A DNA stretch of 64,000 bases from Sodiomyces alkalinus F11 (Eukaryota; Ascomycota; Sordariomycetes; Glomerellales; Plectosphaerellaceae): positions 6,423,464-6,487,463 of the forward strand of contig NW_021167080.1 in assembly GCF_003711515.1 (NCBI RefSeq). The letters are read 5' to 3'. The notes under the pieces are model-generated. The model made no database searches and was not told where the DNA came from. It was given only the letters and a program-made list of their open reading frames with translations. The position numbers were made by a program, and so were the translations under genes. Positions 57,950 to 64,000 of this stretch are shown piece by piece (the stretch's first letter is position 1; each line of letters begins with the position of its first letter).

Positions 57950-59200
57950 GAAGGTCTTCTTAAGAGCTCTAGGACTATCGTGGCCTAGGCTCTAGCGCCG
58001 CACCGAGGTGGCTTTTACCACGCTAAGGGTGGACTTCCTCGAGCTTTTATTCGAGACGTTTAACACCTTTAATTAATCGACGGTTAGTTCCGTCGACCAG
58101 TTATTAAAGAATAAGTATATCCCGTATAAGCCGTACTTATTATCTTCCGAACCTATAGGACCGTTATCGACGAAGTTGGATAATTCCTTTACTAATTCTT
58201 TTGCTAGTGACTTCTTCGAGATCGACTTTTCCTGCTTTTTAAGGTCCGTTTTAATATTCTTCCAGAACTGCTTTTATCGATCTTTATCCTAGGAACTAAC
58301 GATACGGTCGTAGTGTTCTATAACCTCTTTAGAGGGGTCCCACCCGTTCTTCCAACACCCCTCGTTAACGTTAAGGCAGGTCTATATAGGGCGGTAAAAG
58401 GTCTTTACCTTCCGAAGCTGCCGGCAGTTATAAATCCACTCCTTTAGCGCTAATAATAGCTTCCCTTCTTCGTCTTGTCCTAGGAACGTCGCCGTGTAGA
58501 AGGAGGAAGTCGGTCTCTGTTCCAGCCATCATAGGTGCCGATATCGCAGCCACGTCTTATACTCGTTGATAACTAACGATACTGAAGGCAGTTCATCTAA
58601 CGACAATAGCATGATAGAAGAGTATCGTGGTTCTGACTATTCCGTAGCTACTAAAGCTATCGAATCAAAGAACGTATATAGTTAATCTTCTATGGAATCG
58701 AACGCCCTTACTTCGTAAGTTATAGCCTCCTAGTATAGCTTTTCGAAATCGTTAAGCTATCTATTATAGGACGTTTTCCTGATATTTATAAGGTAGTCGT
58801 CCTAACGGCGCTTAACTAAGGCTTTTTATACTATATTCGAGGGTTCTAACTTTTCCTTCAGGGTTTTTAGCTTACTCTTCGTATCCTATACGTCTATATA
58901 AGCTTCTTAAAGCTATTAGTTAATCGTCGAATTAATATACCGCGCGATAGCTATAAGGCTATCTCTCTATCGCTCGTACTTCTTATTCTTTAGTATCCAT
59001 AGCTTATATCGTACTTCCTAGGTTGCGTCGATTATTGTCGATAGCTCTTCCAGTTCTGTTAGTAGCGCAGGGCGACTTACTTCTTGTATAGAGAGAACTA
59101 TAAGCTCTTTAACGCCGAGGGCAGCTACTTCTTCGAGTATACGAATAAACCATACGTGCTACTCGTGAGGGGAAGAGAGGATAACCGTTATGCTGACTAT
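57950..59200 (-). pseudogene. LTR-3 unknown coding remnant
   Basis: In the minus sense, the same as the primer site predicts, a frame reads coherently with few stops. From an ATG near 58612 it gives MLLSLDELPSVSLVINEYKT and WLEQRPTSSFYTATFLGQDE. It then continues ALKEWIYNCRQLRKVKTFYR, LNVNEGCWKNGWDPSKEVIE and a Lys-rich part. It may be gag-like or a captured gene; I do not recognise it. The upstream part (58650-59200) is Leu/Lys/Glu-rich, likely coiled-coil. Confidence 0.5.
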
Positions 59201-59425
59201 CGTGATGAATACTTAAACGATAGAGTAGTGGTTATTAGCATAGATGAAAGGTAAAGGTAGAATTAATAGTAGAGGAAGGGATTAACAGTAGAGGAGGTCG
59301 ATAAGTAGGCGGATACTTCTAATAGAATACACTATCCATAGCAGTATTCGAGGCAAAAAGGTAAGGCTATTTATAGCCAGGGATCTACTAAATCGATCGG
59401 AAATAGGGTATTTTTGTTAGTTAAG

Positions 59426-59438
59426 CCGGGCTTATAAC
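59426..59438 (-). promoter_or_regulatory. LTR-3 primer-binding site
   Basis: The minus strand reads GTTATAAGCCCGG immediately inside the 5' LTR, identical to the site of the copia-1 family copy at 60893. Confidence 0.75.
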
Positions 59439-59656
59439 TATTAGAATAATCGGGCTAAGGTACCGTAGAATTATCTATATCTTATTTCTCTAAACTTAAG
59501 GCTATAAGTCTAGAGCGCTATTTATACTAAGCTTTGGATGCGGGGAGGCCCGAGCCAAGTACCCGAGGTCGCCGACTATATATACAGTTATACCTAACGA
59601 CCTCCTTAATATAATCCCTTATTAGGTGGAAGTCTAGTACCCGATAGCGTGTAATA
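59439..59656 (-). repeat. LTR-3 5' LTR (218 bp)
   Basis: Starts TATTAGAATAATCGGG and ends GTGTAATA, followed by TSD AGATC. Confidence 0.92.
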
Positions 59657-59750
59657 AGATCCCTTAGGTAGACCTCAAGGAGGTTTAGCTACTTAAATAC
59701 GGTAACCTGATTAGTTAGCCGTGGGCACGGACCACCACCACAACAGATAT

Positions 59751-60591
59751 AATATAATTTCACCTTAGGTACTCCGTTTAAAGACTAAAAAGACTACATA
59801 CTATACAACCCTTATTTAATTATATTATAGGGTATATTCCTGTTTTACCCTTTTAAGTAAAACAAGAAGATTCAAGTAACGTACCTGCACTAATAACACT
59901 TGGGTACGTAACTTCTATACAACATCGGCTTTACTTGTTAAGAAGTTATAAGGTAGTTTGCTAGGATACAGAGTCCCCCCGGCTAAGTACATCGAAGCCC
60001 CTATATTTTATATAGGAAAATATGTATCTGGTTGTATTTCATTCCACCTTTTATCGTGATATTATTGGTTTATTCGGATCCGCAAGTACACCATACATAA
60101 TTAAACAGGGGTTAGAGTGTACGTTTGCAGCAGTACGAAGTATGAGGGCGGGGAATGGAAATGGGTGGGGAAAACGTGTCATTCGCCGTTCGACCATGCT
60201 GGCAGATGGTCGGTGTGCCAGACCATAAGGTATGACTGCCTGAGGCCACAAGGAAATGGACGTCCTTGGCTAGGCGTGCAGCGCGCCTGCACACCCTGCG
60301 CTCAATCCCCTGTCCGTCATCTCGTTCCAAGTTCCAACGCCTTCGTTGGGCCAATGAAATGATCGGCTCGTCGTTCCTCTTTGCTGCACGAGACAGCCTC
60401 GTTATGGGAATCGACGGGGAAGGGAGTGTCATAATGCGTTGCATTTTGCTGATAGAAGCCATAGGAGCGATATGAAGTTGGCTGGGCACGACCGCCGGGG
60501 GCGGAGTGAGGCTGTCGACGAACGAAGAACGGGGGGACATGGACATTAACATCATTGCCAATAGAAGCTATAACCGGCCGAACGAGGATCT
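59751..60591. other. Small non-RIP island between two transposon blocks
   Basis: About 840 bp. From 60000 on it has ordinary CA/TG content. Overlapping frames up to about 150 codons occur on both strands with no family motif; none is called. It may be unique DNA left between two insertions, or an unmutated single-copy fragment. The first 250 bp is AT-rich. Confidence 0.55.
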
Positions 60592-60807
60592 TATCGTATA
60601 GACACACGGACACGACGTGGTCCATAGGGGATCCAGGGGGGATCCACGCCATGACTAAGGGCTTCGGATATCGGGGACCTCGGGTATTAGGATCTAACAG
60701 GGGCGGATACCGGAAAAGACCGGATAGGATCCAAATAACATAATACCTATAAGAGAGTCTTCACCACCTAAATTAGGGGTATAAGAGACTCTCCCAGATA
60801 TAACTTA

Positions 60808-60843
<36 letters not shown>

Positions 60844-60892
60844 ATTTCTACTCTACTAAGTTAATTATATAAGTGCTATTTAATATATAATA
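60592..60892 (+). repeat. Copia-1 family 5' LTR
   Basis: Begins TATCGTATAG (the TGTCGCA terminus) and ends TAATATATAATA. Shares the GGATCC-rich block, ACCTAAATTAGG and the rest with 6665-6923 and 21808-22069, in opposite orientation. Confidence 0.88.
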
Positions 60893-60905
60893 GTTATAAG
60901 CCCGG
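60893..60905 (+). promoter_or_regulatory. Primer-binding site of the truncated copia copy
   Basis: GTTATAAGCCCGG directly after the LTR. See the site at 21795 for the tRNA assignment. Confidence 0.75.
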
Positions 60906-61739
60906 TTTATAACGCCTAGATATTAATAAGGCTACCCCTATTCTACTATAAAACAATAATCACGTCTATATAAGCAGTTTTAAATAACTACTATCAACCT
61001 AATTAGAGTAATTAAAAGATTAATTAACCTACCTATTAATTAACTAACCGATAAATAAATAAAGATATCTTCTAATATATCTAACGCCGAATAGAAGGCG
61101 GCCGCTATTACCCTTATTAGCTAAAGGGATTAGGTAATATAGGAGCACGCTGTGCGCGGTAAATCTACCTCCTATTAGGATAACTATCTTAATCTAAAGC
61201 TAAGCGATAAGGAGGCTAACGCCTACCTACTCCTTAAGCCTATTCTATCTAATATTCGTAAATACAAAGCCCTTATTATAGACCGAAACGCGGAGGAGGC
61301 TATAGCCACGGTATTAGAATATACAGTGCTTATACGTTGCTATAGGACTATCACTAGACTTATACATAGATAGGGGGATTATAGTCAGGTCAGACCATCA
61401 GAGATATAACGCGTTGGGGTCTAGTAAGCTAGTTAGCTTAGAAGCTAGCTTAGATCTAATAAGCTAGTTAGCTTAGGAACCAGTTTACACCTAAACTTAG
61501 TCCTAAGGAGGCCTCTCGCTACCCATTTAGTTAGAGGACCTTAGGTAGGTATAAAGAGGGGAGTGCCTTTTATAGTTCCTAAAGTCTTAGAGGGACTTCA
61601 CGAATAATCTTATCACGATACCCCCTCTTTAATTCCTACTAGTCCCTATGTGACCTTATATCGTTCTGTAGTGGCCTATTACTCCTTATAGTACACCTAT
61701 AATATTTTATTCGTTCTTTCCTTCTACACAGGTATAACG

Positions 61740-64000
61740 ACCGACAGGAATTATAACGACTAGTCTCTAGTAAAACACTAGGAGGCCACTATACCTTAAT
61801 ACGCTAATCCGATAGTTCCCCCTCTTATAGGATCTATAGACGATAACGAGGAAGGATTATCTTCCCTTTCGCCCCCTCCTTCCTCTAATAGGGCCCCTAA
61901 CCCTAACACTCCTAATCCTAAAGGATAAGGGGATAACCGTATAACGCGATATACTTACTTAGACCTTTAGAATCTCCCTACGATAGACCTGCAAGATACT
62001 AAACTTATAGTAAAGACCCGTCGTCTTAAACTACGCCTTAAAAGAAAGAAGACAGAACGCCGACTTAAACTTCTACGTAACGGTATTAACCCCGATACCG
62101 TTACCCCTATAACCTCCTAGGAGCCCTCCTAGTCCTTTTTAGGTATACCCGCGTAGGGTAATAAGGTAATGAAAATTAATATAGATATCCCTAAGTAGGA
62201 TAGAGTATCTTACGATAGTTATTTTATTTTTATTAAGGATATTAAGTCCCGGATCGCTATAAACCCTAACTACTTTCGCACTAAACTACCCAAAATCTTC
62301 TACGCCTTTAATAGTCTCCTATAGACTACTAAGTTATTATAGCGTTAGTATTAAAAGACTACCTTCGGATACATAAATCGTGAAGGAGGAGCTATTTAGG
62401 AAGATATAAAGAAGTTCCTTACTAGTCTACTAGTTAACGATAATGTTAATATTATTATTATTACTAATAATATCCTTAATATCCTTCGAGTATATCCTTT
62501 ATACTCGAACAAAGGATATCTTCCCCGCAAGCCTAGACCGTTCTCTTTCGAGTCAGTATATCTAATACGAGTCAGACAAACGATATAAAGGATTACGATA
62601 TTACTACGATATCGATCTTTATTATAATACTATTACGATATCGATCCTTTTATAAAGAATAAAGGATATCCAAAGGATATTAACCCGTTCCCTCGGTTCG
62701 GTTCCTTCCTTTCTTTGTTCTTTATTCTTAATCCTTAATCCTTTATCTTAATCCTTTTTTCGATCTGAAGAAGATAATACGCGTGCAGAGATCCTACCTT
62801 ATAATCCCATTATTACCTTCTTATTTTTTCCACTGCTTTTCGTGACTTTCGTCCCTTCCGCTTATCTGATATCTTCAAAGATCTTCAAAAGGTTACACCC
62901 GGGAGAAATCTATCACGGAATAACTATTCTCTAACCGTATACGGCAGAAACCAGACTAATCCTATAATAGATTCCTAGACTTTATAAATAGACTTTTTAC
63001 GGAAGTTCCTATTATTCTTAACGATAGAATTCGTATATAGTTAATTCTTAATAAGTCACGGAAGCCCCTTAAAGACCGGATCCGTGCTAGAGGGTTACCG
63101 AAGTTAGTTAAAGAGCTCTATATAGCCCCCCGCTAGGCCTATATTACCTTAATCCAGGATACTGAGGATAATACCTAGCCTCGCTCTTCCCTACTAGCTT
63201 ATTAATAGGCTAAGCGTAATAATAAATGGAAAAGATAGTTAAGTCCTTTACGCGGTCGTAACTAGAATAATACTTAAGGCATTAAAGGATAAGATAAGGA
63301 TATATCGGATAAACCCTAGAAAAACCCCCGTATTAGACCACTACCCCCTATTAAGGAAATCGAGTATTTTTACTATCACAAAAAAGGCTATTATCGCTTA
63401 TTATACCTAAAGAACCCTAGGAAGATAAATTGAAACGCTAATAGGCCTTAGAATAATACCCAGAATAAATCGCCTAGTACTAATTCCGTACTAGTGGATC
63501 CTAAGAAAAACACTATAGTAGGTTAAGTATAGGTTATACCATCTAAGGAACCCTTATAATAAGAACGCGCGCTATCTATATCGGCACCGCTTTCCTATAA
63601 TCCCCTAAAGGTATAACTTAGTTTACGATAAGACGGTATATAATAAGATAACGAATAAACCTTTTATTATACTTATATAAACTTAGGTTCGGACTTAGAT
63701 ATTATTAACCGCGCTAGCCTCCTACCCGCTTATAAACCCTTGGGACCTATTAAGGACGTCTCGTGGTTAGTACTAGGTTAGTAGGTAAAGACCTACGGTG
63801 TTATAAAATTAATCTACTAAACTATAAATAGTTAGGGTAAGACCCGAGCCGAAACTATTATAGTTCACATTATAGATTTAGATCCTAATAGCGCCTAGAT
63901 TATCCTTAGTCTCCTATAGCTCTAGTCCTATAGTCCTAGTATCCACTAAAAGGATAAGACGTGGACTTTTCGTCTTTAGAAGTCCGAATTAGCTCTTATT
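61740..64000 (+). pseudogene. Gag and protease remnant of the gypsy-like element
   Basis: The early frame gives SIDDNEEGLSSLSPPPSSNR (near 61825-61900). At 62210-62460 it gives IFIKDIKSRIAINPNYFR and KLPKIFYAFNSLL, a gag-like stretch. The zinc-knuckle site at 63362-63406 reads YFYYHKKGYYRLLY: all four Cys/His ligand positions of CX2CX4HX4C are now Tyr. A protease-like LGSDLDIIN follows at about 63690-63715. RIP stops are frequent. Confidence 0.75.
62480..62760. repeat. Palindrome-rich AT insertion within gag
   Basis: Starts with a hairpin (TTCGAGTATA...TATACTCGAA, about 62487-62512). Continues with two copies of ATTACGATATCGATC and runs of AAAGGATATC and TTAATCCTTAATCC. It interrupts the gag reading frame, so it may be a small insertion. 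Confidence 0.6.

Larger units (their letters stand above)
56165..59656 (-). mobile_element. LTR-3: short (3.5 kb) copia-type LTR element, probably non-autonomous
   Basis: Two 218-bp LTRs (56165-56382, 59439-59656), ends TGTCAG...TAACA (now TATCAG...TAATA), perfect 5-bp TSD AGATC (56160-56164, 59657-59661). The primer site at 59426-59438 sets minus orientation and links it to the copia group. The 3.06-kb interior has no RT or integrase that I can see. It carries one unknown coding remnant and a hairpin insertion. RIP is much lighter than in its neighbours, with CA and TG common at 57850-58000 and 58480-58640. Confidence 0.9.
40346..59745 (-). mobile_element. Copia-2: RIP-inactivated Ty1/copia element with two nested insertions
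   Basis: The LTRs run TGTAG to CAACA, flanked by GATAC (40341-40345) and GATAT (59746-59750); the one mismatch can be a RIP C-to-T change. Coding sense is minus. Gypsy-2 sits in the internal region and a 3.5-kb LTR element sits in the 5' LTR. Removing both leaves about 6.1 kb, normal for copia. Confidence 0.92.
56103..59745 (-). repeat. Copia-2 5' LTR, split by a nested LTR element
   Basis: The parts are 56103-56164 and 59662-59745, together 146 bp. They correspond to the 3' LTR minus a 77-bp segment. The outer 30 bp (to 59745) still carries CA/TG. Confidence 0.88.
60592..61316 (+). mobile_element. Truncated Copia-1 family copy (5' LTR plus start of gag)
   Basis: The reverse complement matches 21350-22069. 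The 5' LTR is 60592-60892 (301 bp, lengthened by a TA microsatellite at about 60810-60840 and a short extra segment near 60670-60700). The primer site GTTATAAGCCCGG is at 60893-60905, and a leader and gag start run to about 61316, where similarity stops. The first 150 bp keeps CA/TG while the rest is RIP-mutated. Confidence 0.88.
61317..64000 (+). mobile_element. Gypsy-like retrotransposon, 5' part only (runs off the window)
   Basis: Replaces the copia copy from about 61317. Upstream repeats of CTAGTAAGCTAGTTAGCTTAG at 61421-61480, a TATA-like TATAAAGAGG near 61551 and a possible LTR end near 61728 suggest a 5' LTR, but without the 3' copy its limits are not fixed. Gag and protease remnants follow. 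Confidence 0.7.

Noticed and set aside
60112..60561. 149-codon minus-strand frame in the small island
   Set aside because: Overlaps equally long frames on the other strand and carries no recognisable motif.
1..64000. CRISPR arrays, rRNA or bacterial-type operons
   Set aside because: No regularly spaced repeats, no rRNA-like sequence, and intron-bearing fungal genes throughout.

Overview
The window is nuclear DNA of a filamentous ascomycete (Pezizomycotina; class not fixed). The protein-coding genes have short GT-AG introns with CTAAC/CTGAC branch sites. The repeats carry the fungal genome-defence signature of repeat-induced point mutation (RIP). The genome here is bipartite: gene islands with ordinary composition at about 1-6.66 kb, 23.9-40.3 kb and 59.75-60.59 kb alternate with transposon blocks at 6.66-23.88 kb, 40.35-59.75 kb and 60.59-64.0 kb. 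In the blocks CpA and TpG are almost absent while CpG is kept.

Five genes can be supported in the islands. They are an AT-hook protein (minus, two exons), a TRAPPC12-type TRAPP subunit (minus, three exons), an alcohol acetyltransferase-like protein (minus, two exons), a 1299-residue single-pass membrane protein with KLDEIR repeats (plus, one exon), and a Ran1/Sks1-like serine/threonine kinase (minus, two exons). They look like unrelated housekeeping or regulatory genes, not a cluster. The last three sit between the two large transposon blocks: the acetyltransferase and the membrane protein diverge over 1.1 kb, and the membrane protein and the kinase converge over 3.8 kb. A 540-bp Mutator-type MITE lies upstream of the kinase.

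The left block is a minus-strand Ty1/copia element (6665-22069, TSD AGTTT). A plus-strand Ty3/gypsy chromovirus (8310-17271, two 352-bp LTRs, TSD GCATA/GTATA) has inserted into its reverse-transcriptase region. A Fot1/pogo DNA transposon (22080-23880) follows. The middle block is a second minus-strand copia element (40346-59745, TSD GATAC/GATAT). A plus-strand gypsy element (44899-54679, two 313-bp LTRs, TSD TTATC/TTATT) is nested in its internal region, and a 3.5-kb LTR element (56165-59656, two 218-bp LTRs, TSD AGATC) is nested in its 5' LTR. The right block starts with a truncated plus-strand copy of the first copia family (60592 to about 61316), followed by the 5' part of another gypsy-like element that leaves the window.

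The most interesting signals are: CpA-only RIP carried nearly to exhaustion (for example no CA or TG in 48481-48660, with 11 CpG); the same Asp-to-Asn change in the catalytic pair of all four reverse transcriptases; an RIP-aware reading of TSD mismatches; a shared half-tRNA-Met primer site in all four copia-type copies; and unexplained extra coding regions, namely an antisense one in the chromovirus, a sense one downstream of integrase in the second gypsy element, and one in the short LTR element.
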